A stretch of 64,000 nucleotides of DNA from positions 5,196,386 to 5,260,385 of the forward strand of contig NW_020312935.1 in NCBI RefSeq assembly GCF_003265705.1, in the 5' to 3' direction. The DNA comes from Callorhinus ursinus. Its lineage: Eukaryota; Chordata; Mammalia; Carnivora; Otariidae. Shown piece by piece: positions 13,017 through 25,183 of the stretch. Below the pieces are notes generated by a model. The model saw only the letters and a program-made list of their open reading frames with translations. It had not been told where the DNA came from and made no database searches. Made by a program: the position numbers and the translations under genes. The stretch's first letter is position 1. Each line of letters starts with the position of its first letter.

Positions 13017-13114
13017 TGATACAATATAAAAAACAAAATAAGAAAGCTTATTATTTTAGATTGTTTTTCCAGTGGCAATGATGGGGCTATCTATCTAAAA
13101 CCAGTCAGACTACT

Positions 13115-13326
13115 GGGGCACCTGGGTGGCTCAGTCGTTGGGTGTCTGCCTTCAGCTCAGGTCGTGGTCCCGGGGTCCTGGGATCAAGCCCCACATCAGA
13201 CTCCCTGCTCCGCGGGAAGCCTGCTTCTCCCTCTCCTGCTCCCCCTGCTTGTGTTCCCTCTCTCACTGTCTCTCTCTCTGTCAAATAAATAGATAAAATC
13301 TTTGAAAAAAACAAAAATAAAAAAAT
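13115..13326 (+). mobile_element. Can-SINE
   Basis: Duplication AAAACCAGTCAGACTA on both sides. Confidence 0.95.
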
Positions 13327-13716
13327 AAAACCAGTCAGACTATTATATAGTCCTTTTTGTTATCCATAGATTGTTGATGCAAAACATGTAGCTGGTGTTA
13401 CAAATATAATCTAACACATTAAGAAATGCCTGGAAACAGATGTCCAATAAATATTTGTAAAATGAATGAACAAGGTCTAGGAAAAAAATAATTAATCCGC
13501 AAATGGACTGAATCTAGGCCTCCCAAGAATAGTGCTCTTAGACCAGGACTCAAACTTGAGCACACATTTGAATTACCCAGAAGGGTCTGTTAAAACACAG
13601 ATTGCTGGAACAAGAGAATAGATAGATTAGTAATGAGGTATAGTCTTAGTACATGAAATTAGATATATAAGAATTGCTAGACCCTAATGCTGAAGGCCAA
13701 CAGAAATAATATTTCA

Positions 13717-13819
13717 GGGGTGCCCGACTGGCTCAGGTGGTACAGCATGACTCTTGATCTCGGGGCTGTAAGTTCAAGCCCCAGGTTAGGTGTTGAGATG
13801 ACTTAAAAATCTTTAAAAA
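13717..13819 (+). mobile_element. Short older-type Can-SINE
   Basis: CCCGACTGGCTCAGGTGGTA through GAGATGACTTAAAAATC. Confidence 0.88.
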
Positions 13820-14098
13820 GAAAGGAAATAAGACTTCATTTATTGAGCCATTTTTTGAAGGACATACTGATTCTAGACTAGATTTCTATGAAATATATAA
13901 AGGAATTTTACTTACTCAAATATCATGTTTAGTTTGGACCCAACCAGAGACACCAAAAAATATATATAAATAAAATAAATACATACAAGCACAGACGCAC
14001 ACACACACACGATGTTTATCACATCTGAATAATCACAAATTTTACTTCACCAGGCTCAGTTTGGTGAAGTTTTACTATGCACCAGAATTAGACTTTCT

Positions 14099-14234
14099 TG
14101 GGGCACCTGGGTGGGTCAGTGGGTTAAATATCCAACTCTTGACTTCAGCTCAGGTCTTGATCTCAGGGTTGTTAGTTCAAGACCCTGGACTGGGCTCTAC
14201 ACTGGGTGTGGAAACTACTTAAAAAAAAAAAAAA
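14099..14234 (+). mobile_element. Can-SINE, intermediate type
   Basis: GGGCACCTGGGTGGGTCAGT through GAAACTACTTAAAAAAA. Flank AGACTTTCT / AGGCTTTCT. Confidence 0.9.
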
Positions 14235-14629
14235 TTAGGCTTTCTCTGTCCCTGGCCACCACCCCACCACCACACGTGCCCAGAAAAATTTATACTACAA
14301 ATGACTTTTTGAAAAAGTCTACACAGAACTAAATTTGGTTTAACCATAACATCAAACTTCTTACCACCTTTTAGAAAGGTTTTCCTTTTTTTAAAGGAAC
14401 AATGCTGAAATAATACTCTGTATCCAAACATTAAATACAGTAAGGTATAGGGGGAAAAAACTCAGCGAAGTATGAAAACATACTAAAGGAGGTGGTAAAA
14501 CGTCAATTTTCTAAGACATTAAAACAGAATAAAACCCACCAAATATGGGAAAATCTGAGCATCAAAATGAATGACAGGAATGTCTGATAACCCAATGAAT
14601 AAAAAAGAATCTCTGAATCTATTTTTTTA

Positions 14630-14733
14630 AAGTATGGAACACTATATGAATTTGCTTGTCATCTTTGCACGGGACCATGCTAATTTTCTCTGTATCATTC
14701 CAATTTTAGTACATGTGCTGCCGAAGTGAGCCC
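14630..14733 (-). pseudogene. U6 snRNA retrocopy
   Basis: On the minus strand this reads GGCTCACTTCGGCAGCACAT, then TACTAAAATTGG and GATACAGAGA, then TTAGCATGG and GTTCCATA. It is a near full-length U6 snRNA of about 104 nt with scattered substitutions. TCTCTGAATCT flanks it on both sides (about 14610-14620 and 14733-14745), a target-site duplication that points to L1-driven insertion. Substitutions and lack of a recognised U6 promoter make function unlikely. Confidence 0.9.
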
Positions 14734-14775
14734 TCTCTGAATCTTTCTGATACTTAAATAGTTTTTTAAAATGAG

Positions 14776-14898
14776 GTGGGGCTCCTGGCTGGCTCAGTCA
14801 GTAGAACATGCCACTCTCGACCATGGGGTTGTGAGCTACAGCCCCATGCTGGCAGGGTAGCTTGTACTTAAAATTTTTTTTAAATCTTAAAAAAAAAA
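14776..14898 (+). mobile_element. Short older-type Can-SINE
   Basis: GGGGCTCCTGGCTGGCTCAG. Confidence 0.88.
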
Positions 14899-14962
14899 CG
14901 GGGGGGGGGGAGGGATGAGGCAAGGAGAAAGAAAAGCTCTGCTTTATAGAAGAATGCCAGCC

Positions 14963-15161
14963 AGGGGCGCCCGGGTGGCTCAGTTGGTTAAGTGACTGCC
15001 TTCGGCTCAGGTCATGATCCTGGAGTCCCGGGATCGAGTCCCGCATCGGGCTCCCTGCTCAGCAGGGAGTCTGCTTCTCCCTCTGACCCTCCCCCCTTTA
15101 TGCTCTCTCTCTCTCATTCTCTCTCTCAAATAAATAAATAAATCTTAAAAAAAAAAAAAAA
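14963..15161 (+). mobile_element. Can-SINE, GACTGCC/TGGAGTCCCGGG subfamily
   Basis: Duplication AGAATGCCAGCC on both sides. Confidence 0.95.
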
Positions 15162-15591
15162 GAATGCCAGCCTAACAAATTAGAAATAACAAAAGAAATA
15201 GAAAGCCACCATTTTACTGGCAAGAATCATTAATGGTTATCAAACCACAGTATGAAAGACTATCAGGAAACAGAATACATATAGTCTCAGACTATCAACC
15301 CATAGATTATTTACTAATTACAAGTAAGGTATTTTAATGGAGAAATATGGCTACTAATGAAATGACCAAATTTAACATCATTAACAATGGGATAAACTGA
15401 TAACATGTGCCCCCTAATCTGATGGAAACTGAGAAAAAATAACCTTCATCCTATGTAGTACTGCTGCTGAAAGGTTTAATCTGGATCTAATCATGAGGAA
15501 ATAATTAGACATACAAATTGCAGAATATTTTATAAACAAGGCTCTTCAAAAATACCGTTGAGGACATATGCCATCCCTCCTCAGTGTGGCC

Positions 15592-16570
15592 TGAGCGCCT
15601 GGCCGGACCCCAGCCACAGGGAGCTGCTACAGAGAATGAGGATTTGAACCAGGACCAAGAGGAGCAGAAGCTGCTGCTGGACCCCTAGCGGCCTGCCTAC
15701 CAAAGCCCTCAATGGAGCTGAGCCCAACCACCACAGCCTGCCTCACGGCTCGCACAGATGAGCAGGCCCTGCTCTCCCCGACCCTTGCTGAGACAGCCAG
15801 CAACATCACCCGAGTGTCTGCTGCAGACCCCCAGAGCACGGAGCTGTGTGAGTACACGGACCCAGCATGGCAGGAGAGCACCCACGTGGCTGTGTGGAGC
15901 ACCAGGCTGACCCACCGCCGCCATCACTCACCTGCCAGCCCCACCATGTGCGGGCCAGTGAGCCCCTCCCCTTCTCCCACTTGCAGCAGGTCTCCAGGAC
16001 AGCTGCTTAAGCCTCCAGGGCACTTCCTCAGATCGGAGCAGATGTTTAAGAGGAGCTGGTTGCACCGTTTGGGATCCTGGGACAGCTCTTCTCTCTTCAC
16101 CGGTACTCCACCCTGCCTCTCCTAGCCCCCAGCCTCACTGTGGCTCACAGAAAAGAATGTGGAGGAGGAGAAAAGTGAGGCTGGGAGCAAGTAAGGACTG
16201 AGCAAGGGAAGGCAGAGCCACTTGGGACTGACCTTCAAAGCCCTCATCAGGGATGGGGGAGGTCCAAAGGTTAGGGCCTAGCAGGTCTTCACTGTCACTG
16301 GGAAGGTGGAGGTACCACTGTGAGGGTGATCCCTAGGGAACCTATGGGGGCCCCTTCCCACCCTTTCTCTTGGCCTCACTCCTGACCCCCTCTCCCAGCC
16401 CTGGTGCTCACATGCATCTCACTAGGGTTTGTGACTGCATCTGGATGAGCTTGAATTCAAATGAATTGAGTTTGTATTTCCAGCACCCTGGGTTTTTAAA
16501 TGTTTGGGGTTTACGGGTTTTGTTTTGGTTTGTCACCCTTGATAAAGGAAGTGTATTCATCTGGAAAAAA
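15592..16570 (+). pseudogene. LAMTOR1P: LAMTOR1 processed pseudogene
   Basis: LAMTOR1 (p18) is the lipidated lysosomal anchor of the Ragulator-mTORC1 complex. This intronless copy matches its mRNA. The reading frame pieces include [26 protein letters not shown] and TDEQALLSP, then TASNI and SAADPQ. The match continues at DNA level through the QVSR region to about 16080 and probably into 3'UTR, ending in an A-rich run near 16566. The start codon is replaced (ACAGGG near 15616), the stop is lost and several frameshifts are present, so it is dead. It is GC-rich against an AT-rich intron and antisense to TANGO6. The LAMTOR1 identity is certain; the exact ends are approximate. Confidence 0.9.
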
Positions 16571-16745
16571 AATCTGTCATGGTGAAAAACAAAAGACTAG
16601 GGAACTATTCTACCTTAATGCAAACTAAAAAGATGTAACAAGTAAATGAAATGCATGATTCTTGACTGGATTCTAGATTAAAAAAAAACAGCTACAGAGG
16701 AAATTCTTGAGACACTTAGAGAAATCTGAATCAAGTCTGTATATT

Positions 16746-16859
16746 ATTTTTTTAACTTTATGTATTTTTAAGTAATCTCTATGCTCAACATGGGACTCAA
16801 ACTCATGACCCCAAGATCAAGAGTTGCGTGCTCTTCCGACTAAGCCAGTCAGGCGCCCC
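16746..16859 (-). mobile_element. Short older-type Can-SINE
   Basis: Duplication GAATCAAGTCTGTATATTA (19 bp, perfect). Confidence 0.95.
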
Positions 16860-16889
16860 GAATCAAGTCTGTATATTAGATGACGTCTG

Positions 16890-17060
16890 CAGCCAACTCT
16901 CAAGTGCTTCAGAAAAAAATGTACACGTATAAAAAGAGAAAGATAAAATGAATATGGCCAAAATGGTCAATCCAGGTAAAGTGTATAGGAGTGGTTCAAT
17001 GTACTCTTCTTGGAACTTTTGTGAGGCGGATTTTTCAAAATAAAAACTTGGGGACAAAAG
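16890..17060 (+). mobile_element. L1ME-like 3' tail
   Basis: TCAATGTACTCTTCTTGGAA and TTTTTCAAAATAAAAACTTG resemble old L1ME 3' ends. It ends about 110 bp from TANGO6 exon 6. Confidence 0.5.
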
Positions 17061-17106
17061 AAAGCAAAACTAAAGTCACTGAAATACAACAGACTTAAGT
17101 CATTTA

Positions 17107-17331
<225 letters not shown>

Positions 17332-17806
17332 CTACAAGAAAAAGTACATGAGGTAAATATAAGACTCTTTGTAAGGAGCATTACATTAACTAGAAAAAGC
17401 ACTAATATCTTTAGACCAAAAAATAAGCTTACTGCAATAATACTGATTCAAGAGATTTTTTTTTTACATTTAATAACCCCAGTATCAGAGGGTTTGAGAA
17501 CCAAGCTATGCTTTTATCAAATAATGCTATCAAATTCATAAAATACATGTTCATCGTAGAAAATTTGCAAAAGAAAGTTTTAAGAAAAATCATCCCAAGT
17601 CACTAAAACATTTTTGATATATTTTTTCCAATCTATTTCTGTTTCATTTTTTTCTTTTTAATTGAGACCACACTTAATATTCAGTTTTACATATTGCTGA
17701 AATCTGCTCATATTGTTACAAATTCCTCAAAAATATTATATTTAAGATGCATGTAAGAACTTATTAAATTATTTCCTAATATCCAGACATTCAGTTTTCT
17801 CTCAAA

Positions 17807-18287
17807 ATTTTGCTATTATAGGAAGGTGGGAGGATGGGTTAGCCTGGTGATGGGTATTAAAGAGGGCATGTTCTGCATGGAGCAGTGGGTGTTATACGCA
17901 AACAATGAATCATGGAACACTACATCAGAAACTAATGATGTAATGTATGGTGATTAACATAATAAAAAAAATTTTGCTATTATAGTATACCTGAAACTAA
18001 TATAACACAGTATGTTAACTACAATGGAATTAAAATTAAAAACCTAAGGGCGCCTGGGTGGCTCAGTCAGTTAAGCGTCTGCCTTCGGCTCAGGTCATGA
18101 TCCCAGGGTCCTGGGATTAAGCCCCGCACTGGGCTCCTTGCTCAGCAGGGAGCCTGCTTCTCGAGACTCTACCCCTCCCCCGTGTTTGTGCACACTCTTT
18201 CTCACTGTCATTCTCAAATAAATAAATAAAATCTTTTAAAAAAATTTTTTTTAAAAATTAAGAACTTAAGAAAAAATTGCTATTATA
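17807..18287 (+). mobile_element. Two L1 3' tails at one target site
   Basis: The first tail (17821-17970) is the carnivoran type: GATGGGTATTAAAGAGGGCA, CAATGAATCATGGAACACTA and TGTATGGTGATTAACATAAT. The second (17985-18274) is CTGAAACTAATATAACACAG-type and carries a SINE (18048-18245). TTGCTATTATA occurs before, between and after them (17810, 17974 and 18277). Confidence 0.82.
18048..18245 (+). mobile_element. Can-SINE inside L1 tail
   Basis: GGGCGCCTGGGTGGCTCAGT at the head. Confidence 0.94.
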
Positions 18288-18469
18288 AATAGCGCTACCA
18301 AATGAAATTTCTGAATCAAGGCATATAAATATATTTAGGGTCTGAAGAACCTGTCATGCCTGAACTATCCCACAAAGGAATCTATTTTATTCTCAAATAT
18401 AAATATAGTTCTCCAGTGCCTATGAGTTGTATACCCTAGTATAAGCAGTCAATAGAAAATTGCATTTCT

Positions 18470-18645
18470 AGGGACACCTGGGTGGCTCAGTCGGTCAAGC
18501 GTCTGCCTTTGGCTCCGGTCATGACCCCAGGGTCCTGGGATCGAGTGCCCCCTCGGGTTCCTTGCTCAGCCGGGAGCCTGCTTGAAAGATTCTCTCCCTC
18601 CCCTCTGCCGCACCCTCTGCTTGTGCTTGTGCGTGTGTGCGCGCG

Positions 18646-18680
<35 letters not shown>

Positions 18681-18759
18681 AAATAAATAAATAAATAAAA
18701 TCTTAAAAAAAAACTTCTCTCTAGCAAATGCTTAACCCACTGAGCCACCCAGGCATCCC
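18470..18759 (+). mobile_element. Can-SINE plus an inverted SINE scrap
   Basis: Full element at 18470-18713 with a long (TC)n. A 35 bp minus-strand head fragment follows (18725-18759). Confidence 0.88.
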
Positions 18760-18814
18760 AAGGAAGATTTATTTTTGCTTACTCTTCTGTGCTTTTTAAA
18801 TTGTATACCATGTT

Positions 18815-19007
18815 GGGGCGCCTGGGTGGCTCAGTTGGTTAAGCGACTGCCTTCGGCTCAGGTCATGACCCTGGAGTCCCGGGATCGAGTCCCGCATCGG
18901 GCTCCCTGCTCAGCAGGGAGTCTGCTTCTCCCTCTGACCCTCTTCCCTCTTGTGCTATCTATCTCTCATTCTCTCTCAAATAAATAAATAAAATCTTTAA
19001 AAAAAAA
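18815..19007 (+). mobile_element. Can-SINE, TGGAGTCCCGGG subfamily
   Basis: Duplication AATTGTATACCATGTT on both sides. Confidence 0.96.
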
Positions 19008-19319
19008 ATTGTATACCATGTTAATTTACTTTGTTTACTTAATACCTTTTTTTTTAACTAATTAAAAACACACAGAAAAGATAATGAACAAGATGAAATT
19101 TCAGTTTCACATTTCAGCTCCGAGAGCTAGCGGGACTACTCATTTGACAAAGGGGAGGCGTTCTCAAACCTAACAATTAGGCAGGTCTCACACACAGGTG
19201 TTTATTCACTCATTAACAAGGCCCCTCACTGAGCAGTAAACGTACATATTATGTTGCTTTTACCTCCCCATCAAAGAAACATTAAAGTCCCCTTTGTGTG
19301 AGCAAGCAGATAGTCGTCA

Positions 19320-19502
<183 letters not shown>

Positions 19503-19689
19503 TCAAAACTCATACCAGTTCCCCCATATGGTCCTTAAAATCTCGGCAAAAAAGTGTTTTCTCACTACTGGTAATTATGTATTTCTTTTATAAGATAATC
19601 TACCCCTCTGCACTTTCCATGCTGGTTTCTGGGAAGTTTGGAGGAAAAAGGAGCACTTAATCATTGTAATGTTATTATCGACCTAAGTT

Positions 19690-19850
19690 TAATAAGCTGG
19701 GGGCAGTGGGAGGATACAAATGTTTTGGAATTATATTTTGGTGATGGGTGTACAACTTTGTGAATATACCAAAAACCACTGACCTGTACTGTTTTAAAAA
19801 GTGGATTGATGGTATGTGAGTAATATCTCAATAACAAAAAGTTACAAGGC
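19690..19850 (+). mobile_element. L1M 3' tail
   Basis: TTTTGGTGATGGGTGTACAA, AACCACTGACCTGTACTG and ATATCTCAATAACAAA. Confidence 0.7.
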
Positions 19851-20060
19851 ATGCAAAGAAGCAAGAAAGTATGACCCATAACCCTGACGAAAAATCATAG
19901 AAAAAGACCCGTTAAAACAGACACAACAAAATTCAGAAACAAGGACACTAAAACAGTTTTACAAATTTACTCCTTATTTCCGAGAAGGTAAAGAAAGATC
20001 ATGATGAGAGAAATGGATTAATGCAATTAATGAAAATTAATGAAAAAGAAAATATGTGTG

Positions 20061-20420
20061 GGAGGCCTGGGTGGCTCAGTCAGTTAAGCATCTGTCTTCG
20101 GCTCAGGTCATGATCCCCTGCATCAGGCTCCCTGCCCAGTGGGGAGTGTGCTTCTCCCTCTAGCTTTACCCGCCTCCCCACTTGTGTGATCTCTCTCTCT
20201 CTCTCTCTCTCAAATAAATAAATAAAATCTTAGGGCGCCTGGGTGGCTCAGTCACTGAGTGTCTGCCTTCGACTCAGGTCACAATCCCAGGGTCCTGGGA
20301 TGGAGCCCCGCATCGGGCTCCCTGCTCAGCAGGAAGCCTGCTTCTCCTCCCACTCCCCCTGCTTGTGTTCCCTCTCTCTGTCAAATAAATAGATAAAGTC
20401 TTTAAAAAAAAAAAAAAAAC
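20061..20420 (+). mobile_element. Two Can-SINEs back to back
   Basis: 20061-20233 and 20234-20420. The second begins exactly in the tail of the first. Confidence 0.93.
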
Positions 20421-20429
20421 TGAAAGAAA

Positions 20430-21260
20430 GAAAGAAAATACCTGTAATGAAAAATATACTGGATGGGATTAACAGCAGATTAGATACTGCAGAAGAAAAA
20501 AATCAATAAACCTGAACACATAGCAATAGAAATTACCCAAGATGAAACACAGAAAGAAGACTGAAAAACAAAACAAAAAAACATAGAGCATTAGTAACTT
20601 ATAGGAGTACATTAAGCATAATATTAGGTGTGCATCAAATTACAAAAAGAAAGAAGAGGGGCACCTCACTGGCTCAGTGGGTAGAGCACATGACTCTTGA
20701 TCTGGGTGGTCGTGAGTTTGAGCCCCACATTGGGGCTTGTACTTTAAAAAAATAAAAAAGTTTTAAAGAGAGAGAGAAGAGAGGATAGAAAAAAATATTT
20801 GAAGACAATGTCTGAGCAATTTCCAAATATGACAAAAACTATAAATTCTCAGCTCTAACAAGCTCAAGAAACATTAAGCAGAAGAAACATGAAGAAAATC
20901 ATCCACACCAAGGCATACCATTAACAAATTTCTAAAAACCACTGACAAGGAGTAAAAACTTAAAAGCAACCAGAGGAAAAAAAGATACATCATATACAGA
21001 GGAACGAAGACAAAAATGATAACAAAAATATTTTCAAAAAAGGAAGGTGAAATAAGACTTTTTCAGATAAATAAAAGCCAAAGGAATTCACTGCCAGCAG
21101 ACCTGCACTATAAGAAATGCTAAAGTTCTTCAGGCAGAAGGAAATTTGAATTAAAATTTAGATCTACACAAAGAAATGAAGAACACCAGAAATGGCAAAT
21201 GTGTGAGTAAATATAAATTGCCTCAAATCAGTTGAGAAGAAACAAGATTTAAATAGATAA
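20430..21260 (+). mobile_element. L1 (ORF1-end / HAL1-like) relic
   Basis: CAGCAGACCTGCACTATAAG, GTTCTTCAGGCAGAAGGAAA and GAAGAACACCAGAAATGGCA are typical of the ORF1 3' region of old L1. The SINE at 20657-20766 interrupts it. Confidence 0.7.
20657..20766 (+). mobile_element. Short older-type Can-SINE
   Basis: GGGGCACCTCACTGGCTCAG inside an L1 relic. Confidence 0.88.
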
Positions 21261-21640
21261 CAGAAAAATATATACATGCATAAGTAGAGGGAGAAAAAGC
21301 TCATAGCAAAAATAGGGCTCTAAATGTTTATAGCAGCTCTCCAATTTGCATGACCTTGGGTGAACTCTAACTTTTCTTCAGAAAAAGATTTGCAAGGACC
21401 TATTTGCACATGGCAACTTCTCTCAGATAACTGATAACTTGTCAGAATTGAGGAGGCAACATTATAGCCACTCTAGACCAAATCTATCAATGTTTGCCTA
21501 CCACACTGACCTCACCTTTGTCTGACAGGACCAAGGTACATTAGCCGCTAGAAATGGGAAGTCAAGATTGATTCTTCTGTCTCTCCTCTTTCCTCCCCAC
21601 ATATCCAGCCCTTCATTAAGTTCTGACAATGCTACCTCTT

Positions 21641-21856
21641 TTTTTAAACTACTTACTTAACTGAGAGAGAGAACGCGCGTGCGTGCGCGAGCACACAAGT
21701 AGGGTGCAGGGCAGAGCAAGAGGGAGAAAGAGTCTGAGGCAAACTCCACACTGAGCGCTGAGCCCAACCCGGGGCCCAATTCCATGACTGTGTGACCATG
21801 ACCTGTGCCAAAATCAAGAGTCAGATGCCTAACCTACTGAGCCACCCAGGTACCCC
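21641..21856 (-). mobile_element. Can-SINE, diverged
   Basis: Duplication CAATGCTACCTCTT on both sides. Confidence 0.92.
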
Positions 21857-21857
21857 T

Positions 21858-22300
21858 GGCAATGCTACCTCTTAAATACCTCTTACAGTCATTCATTTCT
21901 CTCCATCTCTATGGCCACTGCATTGATCCAAGCCATTGTGATCTCTCAGATGACTGCTTCTTAACTGATCTCCCTCCTTCTGCTCTTACCCAACCGATTC
22001 CTCACAATACATCCAGATAGACATTCCTAAAACGTACATCTGATCATACCTCTCTCCTTCTTAAAACCTTCCAATGGCTTCTCATTGCCCTCAGAATAAA
22101 GTTCAAAATCCTGAACCCCACACTCTGCCCTCACCCACACTGAACCTTATTCAAAAACACTATGCTTTTTCTGTGTCAGTTCCTTCATACATGCTATTCT
22201 CTCTGCCTATGTTAGTCAGTCTTCTCTCACTCTTCAACTAATAAATTCTTATTCAGCCTTGAGGGCTCAGTATAAATGTCGTTTCCACCAAAAAGCCACT
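21858..22300 (+). mobile_element. L2 relic
   Basis: AATAAAGTTCAAAATCCTGA, TACATGCTATTCTCTCTGCC and TTGAGGGCTCAGTATAAATG match the L2 3' region. Confidence 0.7.
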
Positions 22301-22418
22301 AAGTGTGTGGTAATTGGTTACAGGAGCAAGAGGAAATGAATGTACATGGGATATGGGAGATAAGGGACTAAACACAAAAGACAGGGAAAGGAATCACCAG
22401 GATTTAAAGGTGAAGGGA

Positions 22419-22640
22419 GGGGCGCCTGGGTGGCTCAGTCGTTAAGCGTCTGCCTTCGGCTCAGGTCATGATGCTGGGGTCCTGGGATCGAGCCCCACAT
22501 GGGCTCCCTGCTTGGCGGGAAGCCTGCTTCTCCCTCTCCCACGCCCCCTGCTTGTGTTCCCTCCCTTGCTGTGTCTCTCTCTGTCAAATAAATAAATAAA
22601 ATCTTTAAAAATGAATAAATAAATAAAAACAAAAAAATAA
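22419..22640 (+). mobile_element. Can-SINE
   Basis: Duplication AAAGGTGAAGGGA / AAAGGTAAAGGGA. Confidence 0.95.
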
Positions 22641-22689
22641 AGGTAAAGGGAGATCCCAGGAGGTCTGCTGTGCAAGAAATAACTAGTCC

Positions 22690-22906
22690 AGGGCGCCTGG
22701 GTGGCTCAGTCGTTAAGCGTCTACCTTTGGCTCAGGTCATGATTCCAGGGTCCTGGGATCGAGTCCCACATCGGGCTCCCTGCTCGGCGGGAAGCCTGCT
22801 TCTCCCTCTGACCCTCTCCCCTGCTTGTGTTCCTGCTCTCGCTGTCTCTCTCTCTCTGTCAAACAAATAAATAAAATCTTTAAAAAAAAAAAGAAAGAAA
22901 GAAAGA
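22690..22906 (+). mobile_element. Can-SINE
   Basis: Duplication AACTAGTCCAG. Confidence 0.95.
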
Positions 22907-23025
22907 ACTAGTCCAGATTAGAGAAGACTCAGGGAGAGATGTCCCCAAGAAGATCAAATCAATAGAATATTGAGTGTATTCAAATACAGTGAAAGGAGAC
23001 TTAAACAACTGGGAGAGAATTAGTC

Positions 23026-23105
23026 CTGGGCTCGATCCCAGGACCCGGAGATCGTGACCTGAGCTGAAGGCAGACACTTAACCATCTGAGCCACCCAGGT
23101 GCCCT
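23026..23105 (-). mobile_element. Can-SINE head half only
   Basis: GGGCTCGATCCCAGGACCC through CCACCCAGGTGCCC. The tail half is missing. Confidence 0.9.
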
Positions 23106-23313
23106 ATAAGCAGTTTTAGAAAAAAAATACTGTTTTAGAAAAATGGCAAGAGAATGAATTTCTGTGAAAAAGAAGTTCATTAAGGTTTCATCTCCAAATC
23201 TAACCTCCTCAATCTCCACAAAGGCAGAGATTAGTCACAATCAGGTCTTACAGTCAAATGCTCAAGACCCTGACCCGAAGGAAACTGGATACCAAAGTAA
23301 AAGAAACATTTTA

Positions 23314-23490
<177 letters not shown>

Positions 23491-24104
23491 TCAGTGTCAG
23501 TGAAATAGATAGATGTGTAGAAGTCATTAAAATATGTAAATATATACTGAGTCATACTGACAATTAACAGTATGATAAACAGACTTAGGAGAGCGGCATT
23601 TTTTTCCAAAAAGAAACCTCCTTCAGCATCACTTCTAAGAAAGTAGAGATACCATGAAACTTCAAGTGAAATTTCAAACCCAGAAATAGACAAACACATA
23701 GGGGAATAAAGTATAGATTTTAGAAACACAAAGTAGATGTAACCAATCTCTGAAGTCCTTCCAATCAAATCTAGCTTCCATACAAGAGTCCTATGAACAT
23801 TAGTCACCACTAAGAGTACAGGTCGTGACAGTAAGAGGGCATGCTAGTCCTTGCCTCCATGGTCTCAGCTACTCTGACTCCTTGGGGCACAGCCGTTTCA
23901 AAAAAGAGTCGAATTTCTTCAAGCACTCCTTTTTGAGAGCTTTGTGGAGCCACCATGAACAAAAGAGACTTGAGGTCTCTTGTTTTGGGTCTAGAATGTG
24001 AACTATGTTGCTGTTAATCGTGGTATGTAACTATGTGAACATAACAATTAGTGACAGAAACATTTAATCCTAACTAGCCTGTCCTCTCTCTTTTATTTAA
24101 GGAG

Positions 24105-24260
24105 GACTAATAATTACCACTTATTGAGGGGGTTATAATTTGCCAGGCGCTGTGCTAAATAACTCTCACGTAATCTCAAAACAGACTTGCAGGAGTTACT
24201 ATCCTATCATTAAGGAAACTAAGGGATGGAAAGGTTTACTAATTCACATAACTGCATGCT
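24105..24260 (-). mobile_element. MIR relic
   Basis: TTTGCCAGGCGCTGTGCTAA and TTAAGGAAACTAAGG in antisense MIR order. Confidence 0.7.
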
Positions 24261-24872
24261 GGGGTGTGCGGACCTCCAGAGCCTCTGCTTTTCACCATGC
24301 TCTTAATAATGCATTGATTTAATCTGGCAAACTGTGGAGACATCCAGAGAAGTGGAGTGTGAGGCCAGAGGGGCTCCATGGGAGGCTACAGTAATATTCT
24401 AGAGATGAGCTGAAAATGACTTAATCTAGGAGATCTATTTGTACCCAGCTTCAGCTGGTCCTTGTACCTGACTTACCACTAATTCCTTTGGCCCCTCACT
24501 CTTCACTCAGCTATAGTCATAACTAAAGGTAGATACTATAAGCAAGTAGGTAACTCCATCTACATCAAATTAAAACATTCAGATAAGTAATTATTTTTAA
24601 GGAAAAAAGGAACTATCTTATACCTAGCAGAATATATACTATTGTGTTTTCAAACAAAGGAGATAAAAACAGTCCCAATGATAGACCTAATATTAATGTC
24701 TTGACTATATATATTCCATTCAAAGAATAAGATGTCTAAATATTTCTGCCAGAAGAATGTATTGTCAAACAGCCAAATTTTAGTATTAAAAAAAAGGAGT
24801 TCCAGTTTCAGAATGAATAAAATATATTTTTAATAAAATTGCCATATTCTAGTTAAATTTAAAAAATGAACA

Positions 24873-25078
24873 GGGCGCCTGGGTGGCTCAGTTGGTTGGG
24901 CGACTGCCTTCGGCTCAGGTCATGATCCTGGAGTCCCGGGATCGAGTCCCGCATCAGGCTCCCTGCTCGGCGGGGAGTCTGCTTCTCCCTCTGACCCTCT
25001 TCCCTCTCATGCTCTCCCTCTCTCATTCTCTCTCTCTCTCAAATAAATAAATAAAATCTTTAAAAAAATAAAAAATAG
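24873..25078 (+). mobile_element. Can-SINE, TGGAGTCCCGGG subfamily
   Basis: Duplication around AATGAACA on both sides. Confidence 0.94.
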
Positions 25079-25183
25079 ATAAATAATGAACAAAAATTCA
25101 AAATAAACAAATAAAATGGCCATATTCTTGGAAAAAGTGGCCATCATTCCATTAACAGAAAAATCCTTAAAAATTATCCTGAC

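Noticed and set aside
15627..15927. Minus-strand ORFs over the same stretch
   Set aside because: Antisense shadows of the pseudogene.
15712..16125. 137-codon plus-strand ORF
   Set aside because: It is a chance frame within the frameshifted LAMTOR1 pseudogene; only its first part matches the parent frame.
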